From NCBI GenBank assembly GCA_964352665.1, contig CAYGSJ010000003.1:203245-267244 (forward strand): 64,000 nucleotides of DNA. Direction: 5' to 3'. Positions 42,589-51,357 of the stretch are shown here, in pieces. Numbering within the stretch: the first letter of the stretch is position 1; each line of letters begins with the position of its first letter. Made by a program: the position numbers and the translations under genes. This DNA is from UBA1672 sp964352665 (GTDB lineage Bacteria; Pseudomonadota; Alphaproteobacteria; Micavibrionales; Micavibrionaceae). The notes below the pieces were generated by a model. That model saw only the letters and a program-made list of their open reading frames with translations, ran no database searches and was not told the DNA's origin.

Positions 42589-44315
42589 AATTTGTGGGAG
42601 ATATTAAAATAATATCTGGGGTCACGGTCGTTTCGTGCATCCACATGGCGTGTGAGCGGGAAAGCAACGGCTACACCGGCAGTTGTTTTATCGCTGATCT
42701 CCGCGCGGACACCAAGTCCTGTCGAGGCAATGGATTCGCGTTTGGCCGCTGATGTGGTGGCGTCTTTGTTCCACACCGTACCGACATCATAAAAGCCAAA
42801 AATCTGATAGTCCGCTACATAGTTTAGGGCATAAGGATTATTCCATTGTAATTCTGCCTTACCGGCTATCCCGTCTTCACCAACAATCTCGGAGGCATCA
42901 TATCCGCGTCCGATATTCATTCCGCCAATGCCAAATTCTTCGGAACTTAGGAGAGGCGCAGCCGCAAGCTGTCCTTCACCGGCTAAAAGAATATTGAGTT
43001 TTGGTGTGAGGCGCTGCAAGCGCTGTAATTGTAGTTTTCCTTTCGTGTACTCAGGATCACCGGCCGCGCGGGTTAATTGCGGGTCGCCTTCATTACTGGC
43101 GCCAAGCCCGTCTATTCCTTGTGAAAATTCAAGATCTATCGCATTCACACCAATTCCGACCAGTGTATCCATAAATTGTAATGTGGTCCCTAAGCGGATA
43201 CTGCGGATCTTATCTTGGCGTGAGGGCTCGATATTGTTGCGGCTGTCTACGTTGCGCACATCAAAGGTCGCACGTCCGTAGAAATTTGTAGTTCTTGAGC
43301 GAATAAACGGACGTGTAAGCGTCGCACTGAAATATTTGGACAGGCCATGAACATCAAAGTCACGTAGATCCGCACCTGGTTCTGTTGATGTAATGCTTGC
43401 AACCAGGCGTAATAAACTTCCGAAGCGATCGACTGGCTGCTCGTAAATCATTGAACCGAATAACAACTCGTTCTTCCTGTCTTTATCTCCGCCAAGGACA
43501 AATTGTCCTGCGATACGCTCATTCAGGCCAAAACGGGAATTTGCAGAGCCACTCACTGAAATTTGATAAGGACCTAGATAACGGCTGCCGTGGTTGTCAA
43601 ATCCTACTTCTGCTTCATAGGGGTCACGCTCTATAACAAGTGTTAAATCCGATGCGCCAACTGTTGTTTGTGAAGGACTAAGTATACCGCGTGCCTTTAC
43701 TCCTGGCAGGTCATTGATCAAAAGTAGATAGCGCTCAAGGCTTTTGGCGTTCAGAATGTCACCGGCCTTTACATTTTCAGCATATTTTCTGATTTGCTTC
43801 AGAGAGCCTTCATCGTCTTCGCCCTGAATGAAAATCTGGTCGACGAACCCTTCCACAACACGCAATGTAACAACCCCATCTTCAATGGTTTGAGGCGGGA
43901 CAACAACCTGCGTCAGGATATACCCGTCATTACGGTATTTATTGGTTACAGCGCGCGCAATGCCGTATATGCTGGCTAAGGAGACGGTTGCTCCAAGTTG
44001 GTCTCTATATATAGGGTCAAGATCTCCGGCGGTATAAACGCCAACCCCTTCAATTTGAAGGCCGTTCAGAACAAATTTTATATCTTCCGCACCCTCGGGC
44101 ACCTCTTGTAAAATGACGTTTTCGATTTCCACTTTTTCTAGAAGACTGGGTAATGTCCCTGTATCAAGCAGGTCTTGACCTACACGTGACGGGTCAGCTG
44201 TTTGCGTGGCACTTTCAACCTGACCGTAGGCTTGTGACACGCCCAGTACATAAACTGCAAAACCTGTAAGCAAGGTGGTTGAAAGGACAAGTCCGGTTTT
44301 AAAACTGTATGTCAT
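42585..44315 (-). CDS. Two-partner secretion transporter TpsB (ShlB/FhaC family)
   Basis: A 576-residue Omp85-superfamily outer membrane protein with a signal peptide (TTLLTGFAVYVLGVSQAYG). The POTRA region (about 75-230) includes GVGVYTAGDLDPIYRDQLG, YRNDGYILTQVVVPPQTIED and VVTLRVVEGFVDQIFIQGED. The beta-barrel begins at EVGFDNHGSRYLGPYQISVS and contains GIGGMNIGRGYDASEIVGED with the (V/I)RGY motif, and the last strand ends in Phe. It should export a large TpsA adhesin or haemolysin, but no TpsA gene is adjacent. Its stop overlaps the convergent YeiH gene by 4 nt. Confidence 0.92.
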   Translation of the reverse strand: MTYSFKTGLVLSTTLLTGFAVYVLGVSQAYGQVESATQTADPSRVGQDLLDTGTLPSLLEKVEIENVILQEVPEGAEDIKFVLNGLQIEGVGVYTAGDLDPIYRDQLGATVSLASIYGIARAVTNKYRNDGYILTQVVVPPQTIEDGVVTLRVVEGFVDQIFIQGEDDEGSLKQIRKYAENVKAGDILNAKSLERYLLLINDLPGVKARGILSPSQTTVGASDLTLVIERDPYEAEVGFDNHGSRYLGPYQISVSGSANSRFGLNERIAGQFVLGGDKDRKNELLFGSMIYEQPVDRFGSLLRLVASITSTEPGADLRDFDVHGLSKYFSATLTRPFIRSRTTNFYGRATFDVRNVDSRNNIEPSRQDKIRSIRLGTTLQFMDTLVGIGVNAIDLEFSQGIDGLGASNEGDPQLTRAAGDPEYTKGKLQLQRLQRLTPKLNILLAGEGQLAAAPLLSSEEFGIGGMNIGRGYDASEIVGEDGIAGKAELQWNNPYALNYVADYQIFGFYDVGTVWNKDATTSAAKRESIASTGLGVRAEISDKTTAGVAVAFPLTRHVDARNDRDPRYYFNISHKF

Positions 44316-44709
44316 ATCTAAACTCTAATTATTGCTGGATGAACGTCAAACGCAGAGGGACTCAGAAAGACACAGAAAAGGGCGCATACACGACCCCACA
44401 AAAGAAATTTTATATTGATTATGTTTCAGAGAATACTGTTTTTTTATATGTTTGCAAGTAATTTAGGGTATTTTTTTAAACCTTGATTAACGTTTTTGAT
44501 CTAAAACGATAGTTCAAGAGCGCGGCTTCAAAGTCTTTAGGGATATAATTATCCTTTTCAACCGCTCTATGTTTGTGTAAAAGAACTTGTATCTTGATAG
44601 AAAATTGAGTTTATAAATGAGAAAGTTTTATAAAACAGAGGGTTGCACTTAGACAATTTTCTGTCAGAATAAGCGAGTTGATGACAATCAATAAAGTTAG
44701 GTATTAAAA
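44316..44709. other. Intergenic region without recognisable gene
   Basis: This 394-bp A/T-rich region lies between the divergent tpsB and hypothetical genes. I found no protein gene, RNA gene or strong terminator. TTGCAC at 44643-44648 with a weak GAATAA 18 bp later might be a promoter for the gene starting at 44710. Confidence 0.5.
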
Positions 44710-45330
44710 ATGTATAATGATGACAATTGGAATGAAGTAGAAGGCGATGATCTGGCCGGTTTTCTGGAGCAGATTAATCCGATTGATGGTAAATATCGCA
44801 CATCACCTGCAAGTACACAGGTAGCATGGCGCACACTACCTTTCTATGAAAGTGTTGCACTTATTCGTGTGCAAGATCCCAATTGGGTTAATAAAAGAAT
44901 GACAATTTACTACCTAACAGATCAGGGTAATTTATTCCGCCTGAACGGTACTTCTCCACCTATTCATGAGGTAAACAGCAAGGCACCGATCAAGGTTAAT
45001 GAGCAAAATGTTCTGGATTACCTTAGATTTTTCTGTTTCTTCGTTCGTGGCGATGAGGGGCCTTTCTACATTGCCGAAGATATGGCAGATCCTAACCTGC
45101 CGGATGATATGGATGATACAACACGCTCGGTGATCGAGGGGACAATCCGTCCGGCCAGCTTTGAAGGTATGAACGAGCAGGGGCATTTCCTTTGTGATGC
45201 GGTTGTGTTCTATTCAAATGCCCTGTTTATCGCGAATTTTGCGGTCCAACAAAGCGGTATGATTGAAATGCTGAATGACCAGCCAATTGCAGGAGATCTG
45301 GGCTCGAAGGTTGATAAACCTATTGCCTAG
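44710..45330 (+). CDS. Hypothetical protein, 206 aa
   Basis: I do not recognise this protein. It is soluble, has no signal peptide, and begins acidic (MYNDDNWNEVEGDDLAGFLE). Segments include YRTSPASTQVAWRTLPFYES, an aromatic strand MTIYYLTDQGNLFRLNGTSP, the RFFCFFVRGDEGPFYIAEDM region and LCDAVVFYSNALFIANFAVQ. The mixture of beta-strand-like aromatic blocks suggests a folded domain rather than disorder. A strong terminator follows 24 nt after the stop, so it is a monocistronic unit upstream of the rpmH operon. Confidence 0.72.
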   Translation: MYNDDNWNEVEGDDLAGFLEQINPIDGKYRTSPASTQVAWRTLPFYESVALIRVQDPNWVNKRMTIYYLTDQGNLFRLNGTSPPIHEVNSKAPIKVNEQNVLDYLRFFCFFVRGDEGPFYIAEDMADPNLPDDMDDTTRSVIEGTIRPASFEGMNEQGHFLCDAVVFYSNALFIANFAVQQSGMIEMLNDQPIAGDLGSKVDKPIA

Positions 45331-45353
45331 GAAATTCTGGATTTTTACAAATG

Positions 45354-45375
45354 GGCCGCTTTTTGCGGCCTTTTT
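45354..45375 (+). terminator. Rho-independent terminator
   Basis: GGCCGC (45354-45359) pairs with GCGGCC (45365-45370) across a 5-nt T loop and is followed by TTTTT (45371-45375). It separates the gene ending at 45330 from the rpmH operon. Confidence 0.9.
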
Positions 45376-45479
45376 CATTTGACAGTCATCTGATAACCCG
45401 CTATAAACCCCCATCTTTTAATAAGAACAGAATTTTACGGCTTTGACATTCAAGTCGTGTAGATAAGAGGTAGAGATCA

Positions 45480-45614
45480 ATGAAACGTACTTTCCAGCCA
45501 AGCCGCCTTGTTCGCGCACGTCGTCATGGATTCCGTGCTCGTATGGCTACAAAAAATGGTCGTGCAATTCTTGCGCGTCGTCGTGCCAAAGGACGTAAGC
45601 GTCTAAGCGCTTAA
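45480..45614 (+). CDS. rpmH: 50S ribosomal protein L34
   Basis: A 44-residue ribosomal protein starting MKRTFQPSRLVRARRHGFR and ending RRAKGRKRLSA, with a basic composition exactly as expected for L34. The ATG at 45480 follows AGAGGTAGAGATCA. A TTGACA at 45443-45448 could be its -35, but the -10 spacing is poor. It leads the conserved rpmH-rnpA-yidD-yidC-yihA operon; rnpA starts 10 nt downstream. Confidence 0.96.
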   Translation: MKRTFQPSRLVRARRHGFRARMATKNGRAILARRRAKGRKRLSA

Positions 45615-45623
45615 TATAATCCC

Positions 45624-46016
45624 ATGCATACAAAGAAAGAAGAGCTGGCAGCGCTTGAAATGCTGATAGCTCGTTCTGATTTTCTGGTCGTTCAAAGCAA
45701 AGGGAAAAAATGGGTTTCCCATGGCATCATTGTGCAGATTCTTAAAAATGACAAAAACACCATTCGGACCGGCTACACCGTCAGCAAAAAGGTAAGTAAA
45801 TCCGCAGTTGTACGGAACAGGATAAAGCGACGGCTACGAGCTGTGGCTGCTGATGTTCTACCGTTTTTTGCTAAAAAAGGATATGACTATGTTTTGGTCG
45901 GACGCTCACAGACCGAGATACGCTCTTACGATTTATTGGTTAAAGACCTGAAATGGTGCTTACAAAAAACCGGATTTTACGAGACAAAAGAAAGTCGGAG
46001 CGAACAGGATGGTTAA
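45624..46016 (+). CDS. rnpA: Ribonuclease P protein component
   Basis: A 130-residue basic protein that binds RNase P RNA and promotes tRNA 5' maturation. The signature RTGYTVSKKVSKSAVVRNRI followed by KRRLRAVAADVL is the RNR motif region. The N-terminal FLVVQSKGKKWVSHGIIVQI strand is typical of the family. It is 10 nt from rpmH and overlaps yidD by 8 nt. Confidence 0.94.
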   Translation: MHTKKEELAALEMLIARSDFLVVQSKGKKWVSHGIIVQILKNDKNTIRTGYTVSKKVSKSAVVRNRIKRRLRAVAADVLPFFAKKGYDYVLVGRSQTEIRSYDLLVKDLKWCLQKTGFYETKESRSEQDG

Positions 46017-46305
46017 GTTTTTTCAAGGTCTGATCCGTATATACAGCTATTTGGTGTCACCATTATTCGGGAGATCTTGTCGTTTTAAACCGACCTGTTC
46101 CCATTACGCGCATGATGCGCTTGAAAAACATGGTGTACTAAAAGGCCTATATCTGACATTTTCCCGTATTATGTCTTGCCATCCATGGTGCCAGCGCTAT
46201 TTTGAAGATCCAGTGCCGGAACGGTTTGCGTGGAGAGATATCTTGAGGTATAAACGCTCAATCTCCGATGATCGAATGAAGAAAAACCGGACTTTTACGG
46301 ATTGA
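46009..46305 (+). CDS. yidD: Membrane protein insertion efficiency factor YidD
   Basis: A 98-residue protein of the YidD/UPF0161 family. It has an amphipathic N-terminus (FFQGLIRIYSYLVSPLFG), the conserved RSCRFKPTCSHYAHDALEKH and a second Cys/His region SCHPWCQRYFEDPVP. It assists YidC-dependent membrane protein insertion. The order rnpA-yidD-yidC is conserved across bacteria, and the 8-nt overlap with rnpA implies coupling. Confidence 0.95.
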   Translation: MVKFFQGLIRIYSYLVSPLFGRSCRFKPTCSHYAHDALEKHGVLKGLYLTFSRIMSCHPWCQRYFEDPVPERFAWRDILRYKRSISDDRMKKNRTFTD

Positions 46306-46334
46306 ATAATAGGTAACCAGAGGGCTTTTAAAGA

Positions 46335-48236
46335 ATGAATAATAAAGATCAGATGCACCCAGAGGACATGCGTAACCTTATTATTTTTGGTGTGCTTTCC
46401 CTTCTGATTTGGTTTGTCTATGACATATTTGTCCTGCAACCACAGAGCAAGGCACTCAAAGAAGCCAAAATAGCAAAAACCGAACTTATTAAAAACGATC
46501 CGGAACTTTTGGAACCCCAGAAATGGGTGCCCCGCAAAGAGGCTTTGGCGAAAACAGAGCGCGTCCCTTTTGATAATGGCGAGATTATCGGAAGCATCTC
46601 TCTAAAGGGCGGGATTATAGATGACCTGACCCTGCGTGAGTATTTTGAAACAGTTGAAAAAAAAGAACATGTCAATTTATTCAAGCCAAAAGAAACAAAG
46701 GAATCGCGTTTTGTAAATTATGGCTGGGTCTCCAAAGACAAATCCTTACGTCTTCCGAATTCCTCTACACCCTGGAGTATTCAAGGTAATCCTTTGCTCA
46801 CCGATGAGTCGCCTATTACGTTGGTCTGGGATAATGGACAGGGATTGAAATTTGAACGTATGATCTCGATGGATGATCGTTATCTTTTTAAAGTAACCCA
46901 GAAAGTTTACAATAATTCAGGAAAAGATGTGACGCTCCATCCTTATGCTCTTATTTCCCAAAAAGGGGTACCCGAAGATCATTTGCGCACATGGATTTCT
47001 CACGAAGGGCCTATGGGCTTTATTGGAATCACGCTAGAGCAAATGTACTATGCCGCCATGGTCAAAGATCCGGATAAAAGTCTTGAGGCCGAAACAGGGT
47101 GGATCGGGATTTCAGATAAATACTGGCTGACGGCACTTATCCCTCCCCAAAACGAGATGACAAAATACCGGTTTAAATACACACCGGATCCTGTGAAACC
47201 CAAGGAACGCAGTGATTTCCAAACAGATTTTACTGGACCGGCCCATACAATCGCAAACGGTTATATTGATGAGAGTACCTACATGCTCTACGCCGGCCCT
47301 AAAAAAGTGCTTGCTCTGAAGGATTATCAGGATCAGCTTAAGGTCGAAAATTTTGATCTGGCTGTTGATTTCGGGTGGTTCTGGTTCTTGACTTTCCCGC
47401 TGTTTATTACACTGCACTATCTTGCTTTATGGACCGGAAATGTCGGTGTTGCCATTATTATCATGACACTTATACTGCGCAGCGCGGTTTATCCGCTAAC
47501 CAATAAATCCTATAAATCCTTTGCCAAAATGAAAGTGGTCGCGCCACAGATCACAGAGTTGCGTACACAATACGGTGATGATAAGGAAAAACTTCAGGCA
47601 GAAATTGTAGAGCTATACCAGCGCGAAGGCGTAAACCCCATGTCTGGTTGTTTTCCGATGCTTGTGCAGATTCCGATTTTCTTTTGCTTTTATAAAGTTT
47701 TGTTTTCAACCATTGAAATTCGCCATGCACCGTTTTTTGGATGGATCCAGGACCTATCTGTAAAGGATCCCACGAATATTTTTGAATTATTCGGTTTGAT
47801 GCCATGGGACGCACCAGACTTCATCCATGTTGGAGTTTGGCCATGCATGATGCTGGTTGTTATGTTGTTCCAGAAGAAATTAAATCCGCCGCCGCAGGAT
47901 CAGTTACAAAAAGATCTGGCGAACTATTTCCCGTTTATGATTACGTTTATTATGGCTAATTTTTCATCTGGCCTAGTGATATACTGGACATTCAGTGGTC
48001 TGTTCGGAATGATACAACAGGGCATCATCATGCATAGAATGGGCGTGCCGATCTATTTGTTCAATAAAGATCATTTTGAAGAAGAGATGGAAAAGCAAAT
48101 CGAGGAGGGGATAGGCGTTCATCCCTTGATGGAGATGGTCGAAGACGAATTTGAAAAAGGCCTTTTCGGTGATGAAGGCGAGAAGACAGAAGATTTAAAG
48201 CCGCCAAAACCAAAAAAGAAAAAGAAGAAGAAGTAG
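46335..48236 (+). CDS. yidC: Membrane protein insertase YidC
   Basis: A 633-residue Oxa1-superfamily insertase. An N-terminal anchor (NLIIFGVLSLLIWFVYDIFV) is followed by the large periplasmic domain (about 60-355), then five C-terminal helices including FGWFWFLTFPLFITLHYLAL, GNVGVAIIIMTLILRSAVYP and REGVNPMSGCFPMLVQIPIF. The hydrophilic-groove arginine is in LRSAVYPLTNKSYKS. The C-terminal tail after the last helix is about 60 residues, first acidic and then ending in an all-Lys run (PKPKKKKKKK), which can bind ribosomes in other proteobacteria. It inserts membrane proteins with or without SecYEG. Confidence 0.96.
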   Translation: MNNKDQMHPEDMRNLIIFGVLSLLIWFVYDIFVLQPQSKALKEAKIAKTELIKNDPELLEPQKWVPRKEALAKTERVPFDNGEIIGSISLKGGIIDDLTLREYFETVEKKEHVNLFKPKETKESRFVNYGWVSKDKSLRLPNSSTPWSIQGNPLLTDESPITLVWDNGQGLKFERMISMDDRYLFKVTQKVYNNSGKDVTLHPYALISQKGVPEDHLRTWISHEGPMGFIGITLEQMYYAAMVKDPDKSLEAETGWIGISDKYWLTALIPPQNEMTKYRFKYTPDPVKPKERSDFQTDFTGPAHTIANGYIDESTYMLYAGPKKVLALKDYQDQLKVENFDLAVDFGWFWFLTFPLFITLHYLALWTGNVGVAIIIMTLILRSAVYPLTNKSYKSFAKMKVVAPQITELRTQYGDDKEKLQAEIVELYQREGVNPMSGCFPMLVQIPIFFCFYKVLFSTIEIRHAPFFGWIQDLSVKDPTNIFELFGLMPWDAPDFIHVGVWPCMMLVVMLFQKKLNPPPQDQLQKDLANYFPFMITFIMANFSSGLVIYWTFSGLFGMIQQGIIMHRMGVPIYLFNKDHFEEEMEKQIEEGIGVHPLMEMVEDEFEKGLFGDEGEKTEDLKPPKPKKKKKKK

Positions 48237-48244
48237 CAGCGCTC

Positions 48245-48904
48245 ATGAGCGAGACGTTTTCAAATCAGGAGTTAGAGCAGGCCCGCAAGATATTTGCCGG
48301 GCCTTGCGATTTTATGCTAGGTGTTGCTGGCTTAACGCAACTGCCGGAAGCAAGCCATCCTGAAATTGCATTTGCCGGCCGATCAAATGTTGGAAAATCT
48401 TCGTTGGTAAACGCTTTAACGGGTCGCAATACATTGGCGCGTACGTCCAATACGCCGGGCAGGACCCAGGAACTCAATTATTTTAATCTGGGCGATTTGA
48501 TTTATATGGTTGATATGCCGGGCTATGGCTATGCAAAAGTTTCGAAAGAGAAAATAGCGACATGGACGGCATTGATCATGTCTTATTTGAAAGGTCGCCC
48601 AAGCTTACGCTGTGTTTTTATTTTGGTGGATGCAAGGCACGGCCTGAAATCTAGTGACAAGGAATTAATGGACATGCTTGATAAGGCAGCCGTTTCCTAT
48701 CGCATTGTTCTCACAAAAACCGATAAGGTCAAAGATCAGGGATTGAAGTTCATTACCGAAAAAATTGAAAAAGATCTAAAAACTCACGCCGCTGCCTATC
48801 CTGGAATTCTGCTCACAAGTAGCCATAAGGAAAAAGGAATCGCAGAACTCAGAGCGGTCATTCTAGGGTATGCGCAAACCTATCGTTCTGCAACTACAGA
48901 GTAA
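48245..48904 (+). CDS. yihA: Ribosome biogenesis GTPase YihA/YsxC/EngB
   Basis: A 219-residue TRAFAC GTPase. G1 is in FAGRSNVGKSSLVNAL, G2 in ARTSNTPGRTQELNYF, G3 in DMPGYGYAKVSKE and G4 in VLTKTDKVKDQ. It is needed for late 50S assembly. The 8-nt spacing after yidC matches the usual operon. Its 3' end overlaps the convergent pilin-like gene by 25 nt. Confidence 0.95.
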   Translation: MSETFSNQELEQARKIFAGPCDFMLGVAGLTQLPEASHPEIAFAGRSNVGKSSLVNALTGRNTLARTSNTPGRTQELNYFNLGDLIYMVDMPGYGYAKVSKEKIATWTALIMSYLKGRPSLRCVFILVDARHGLKSSDKELMDMLDKAAVSYRIVLTKTDKVKDQGLKFITEKIEKDLKTHAAAYPGILLTSSHKEKGIAELRAVILGYAQTYRSATTE

Positions 48905-49551
48905 TAACTAAAGGTATCCGCGCCCGCATTACTGACACATAAAGACAAATACCCCTCACAGCCCGCACAATCAGCAATATCAAGATCGTTATCTGTTGCT
49001 GTATCCACCAAATAATCATCCAGATCACCACCCAAGACCGGAATGGTTGTACTTCCTGTTATTGCCAGATTAATCTCCTCGCACACTTTTTGGGCAATCT
49101 GGTGTGCGGTGATCATCACGTCGGTGCCCGTTGATTTAGTCCACTCGACATTATTGAATAAACCGATATACCAGCCAGAAGGTGTTACAACATCGTTCTG
49201 GTTGATGGCTTCCACCGCAAGATTTGCCGGAACCAGACCACCACCTTGTGGGTGAAAAACCTTATGAATATGGGGTGGCGTGTTAAAGGCAGCCTCGCTG
49301 GGCAGGACAAAATCAAACTCGTTAAAATCTGTGCCGGTAAACATCATCTGGTCCAGAACCGATTTGGCTTGCGTGCTGTAGGTAATGATATCGGCGCTAT
49401 ACAATGTCGCTTTACCCTGATCGATTTCCTTGGTGTTTGAGCCGCCTGTTTGCCGTGAAAGAGAGAACCCCAGTGCCGCGAACAGAACAATTGCTATTAG
49501 AACATAGATCAGGGCATTACCGGATTCGGCTTTTACACGGGTTTTTTGCAT
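48880..49551 (-). CDS. Pilin-like single-pass protein, paralogue B
   Basis: A 223-residue protein. I start it at 49551 (MQKTRVKAESGNALIYVLIA); the longer frame from 49647 adds an unrelated hydrophobic leader. Its hydrophobic helix ALIYVLIAIVLFAALGFSLS is followed by a soluble domain containing HKVFHPQGGGLVPANLAVEA and Cys residues near the C-terminus (DCAGCEGYLSLCV). It is clearly homologous to the protein at 35489-36187 in the helix, FHP-x-GGG and C-E-I/E-I regions. The pair belongs to a pilin- or TadE-like class but has no assembly genes nearby. Function unknown. Confidence 0.72.
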   Translation of the reverse strand: MQKTRVKAESGNALIYVLIAIVLFAALGFSLSRQTGGSNTKEIDQGKATLYSADIITYSTQAKSVLDQMMFTGTDFNEFDFVLPSEAAFNTPPHIHKVFHPQGGGLVPANLAVEAINQNDVVTPSGWYIGLFNNVEWTKSTGTDVMITAHQIAQKVCEEINLAITGSTTIPVLGGDLDDYLVDTATDNDLDIADCAGCEGYLSLCVSNAGADTFSYYSVVAER

Positions 49552-49631
49552 AAATGTTCTCTTTTTGTCTCTTTTTTGCTGTGCTAAGGTTATGATCAAC
49601 AGAATCACATCCCAAATGAAGGCTATCAAAG

Positions 49632-50891
49632 ATGCAATTTGACGCAATACTTTATTCCGAAATCACACCGTTTGTTATTGGCGCAACTCTATTGGGTTTA
49701 CTAGTTGGCGCTATGTTTATGCATATCCGTAGATCAGGAAAAATTACGGCGCTGGAGCGTCAAAACGCGGAACTAGCCCTTCAGGTAAAAATGGAGAGAG
49801 AGGCGCTGGAACGTGCCGGTACAGAACTGGATAACCGATTTAAAGTTACAGCGCAGGAAGCCTTACAAAAAAGTACCGAGCAATTTCTCCTGCTCGCACA
49901 GGAAAAATTTAAAAATGCACAGGCAGATGGCGTGCATGATCTCGAAAAACGCCAAAAGGCAATTGATGAATTGGTGAAGCCTGTTCATGAACGTCTTCAA
50001 GTTTTGTCCACTGCTATTGATGAAGTCAAAGGAACAGATAAGGCTCTTCGTGAAGATATACGTAATCTCAATCGTGAAACAGCCAAACTCGTCGGGGCGT
50101 TGCGTGATCCATCGGCGCAGGGGGCGTGGGGCGAATTTATTCTGGAAGGCATTCTGGAAAAATCTGGTTTGATTAAGGGGCTGCATTATAAAACACAAGT
50201 GACGCTGGATACTGAAAACGGCAAACAAAGACCCGATGCTATTATTGAAATGCAAGATGGGTTCAACATAATTATTGATTCAAAGGCACCACTCAATGAG
50301 TTCGCGCAACGTTTATCACAGGAGCTGAGCGAAGAAGAATATAAACAGATCATGAATAATCTTGCTGTGCAGGTACGCGACCATGTCAAAAAACTCGGTG
50401 GAAAAAATTATTGGGAAAATGTGAACAGTCCTGATTTTACTGTTTTGTTTTTACCATCTGAGCATATGTATTCTATCGCATTGCGGTCTGATCCTACGCT
50501 TGTAGAATTTGCGGCTGCCAAAAACATCATTATTGCGTCGCCGACTTTACTTATGTCTTTGCTCCGTGTTGTAGGGATGAGTTGGCGTCAGGTTGAGCTA
50601 GCACAAAACGCGCAGCAAATATCTGATCTTGGCCTTGATCTATATAAACGTTTCTTGAAATTTACAGATCACTTCGAAAAAGTAGGCGGCCATTTGCAAA
50701 AAGCCATGGGTGGATATGATGCGGCTGTAGGATCTCTGGAAAGGCAGGTTTTACCAGCTGCACGTAAATTCAAGGAGCTACAGGGTGCTAAGGCTGGTAT
50801 TGAAGAGCTGAAGGACATAAACACAGTTGAACAAATGCCGCGTCCGTTATCTTTAAGCGTCGAAGACGAAACCGAGAAAAAGCGGGCCTAA
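49632..50891 (+). CDS. rmuC: DNA recombination protein RmuC
   Basis: A 419-residue protein with an N-terminal membrane helix (VIGATLLGLLVGAMFMHIRR), a coiled coil (about 40-135, ERQNAELALQVKMEREALER) and the RmuC nuclease-like domain. That domain includes LRDPSAQGAWGEFILEGILE, RPDAIIEMQDGFNIIIDSKA, PLNEFAQRLSQELSEEEYK and SEHMYSIALRSDPTLVEFAA. The PD-(D/E)XK-like residues (G-E, D-A-I, D-S-K) are visible. It was named for limiting rearrangements at inverted repeats; the mechanism is uncertain. It is divergent from the preceding pilin-like gene and is not in a clear operon. Confidence 0.93.
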   Translation: MQFDAILYSEITPFVIGATLLGLLVGAMFMHIRRSGKITALERQNAELALQVKMEREALERAGTELDNRFKVTAQEALQKSTEQFLLLAQEKFKNAQADGVHDLEKRQKAIDELVKPVHERLQVLSTAIDEVKGTDKALREDIRNLNRETAKLVGALRDPSAQGAWGEFILEGILEKSGLIKGLHYKTQVTLDTENGKQRPDAIIEMQDGFNIIIDSKAPLNEFAQRLSQELSEEEYKQIMNNLAVQVRDHVKKLGGKNYWENVNSPDFTVLFLPSEHMYSIALRSDPTLVEFAAAKNIIIASPTLLMSLLRVVGMSWRQVELAQNAQQISDLGLDLYKRFLKFTDHFEKVGGHLQKAMGGYDAAVGSLERQVLPAARKFKELQGAKAGIEELKDINTVEQMPRPLSLSVEDETEKKRA

Positions 50892-51256
50892 GATTCCAGT
50901 GTTTGGACAGGCGCTGCATTCTCTGCCTGCGCTGCTTCGCGTTGTGTCAAACGTCTTGAGATGGCAACAACAGAAAGGGATAAAAGCAATACGGCACCTG
51001 CTATTCCTGCCCTGCTAAGGTGGCCTTCAATTTCGTTGTCGCCGCGTTGTATTCTTGCATACATATCAGGGAAAGTTTCATCATCAAAGGGGACAAGGGT
51101 GCCGTCAACTACCTGGCCGTTCTTATGCACATCAAGCTTATCCAATGCGCCAATAAGTTGTCCGCCAGCGTAAAGTCCTGCGCCTGCAGCCACCGCGGTT
51201 GTGCTTCTTTCAAATGTTTTTCTTGTTGAACTTGTCATCTTTTTACTCAGCCTCAT
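50888..51256 (-). CDS. Hypothetical two-helix membrane protein
   Basis: The 122-residue protein has a Ser/Thr/Lys-rich N-terminus and a short Ala/Gly-rich hydrophobic segment (TAVAAGAGLYAGGQLIGAL, about residues 20-38). A middle loop VVDGTLVPFDDETFPDMYAR and a C-terminal helix IAGAVLLLSLSVVAISRRL follow. No family is recognised. It overlaps the end of rmuC tail to tail by 4 nt. It could be an envelope protein with its central loop in the periplasm, but that is only a topology guess. Confidence 0.6.
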   Translation of the reverse strand: MRLSKKMTSSTRKTFERSTTAVAAGAGLYAGGQLIGALDKLDVHKNGQVVDGTLVPFDDETFPDMYARIQRGDNEIEGHLSRAGIAGAVLLLSLSVVAISRRLTQREAAQAENAAPVQTLES

Positions 51257-51357
51257 TAAGGAAGGCGGACCTTAACATGTACAAATGAAATATGACAAGA
51301 ATTTTGTTTCGTTTGGATTCTTGACCATAAAACCAAAACCACGTATCACAGTGACCT

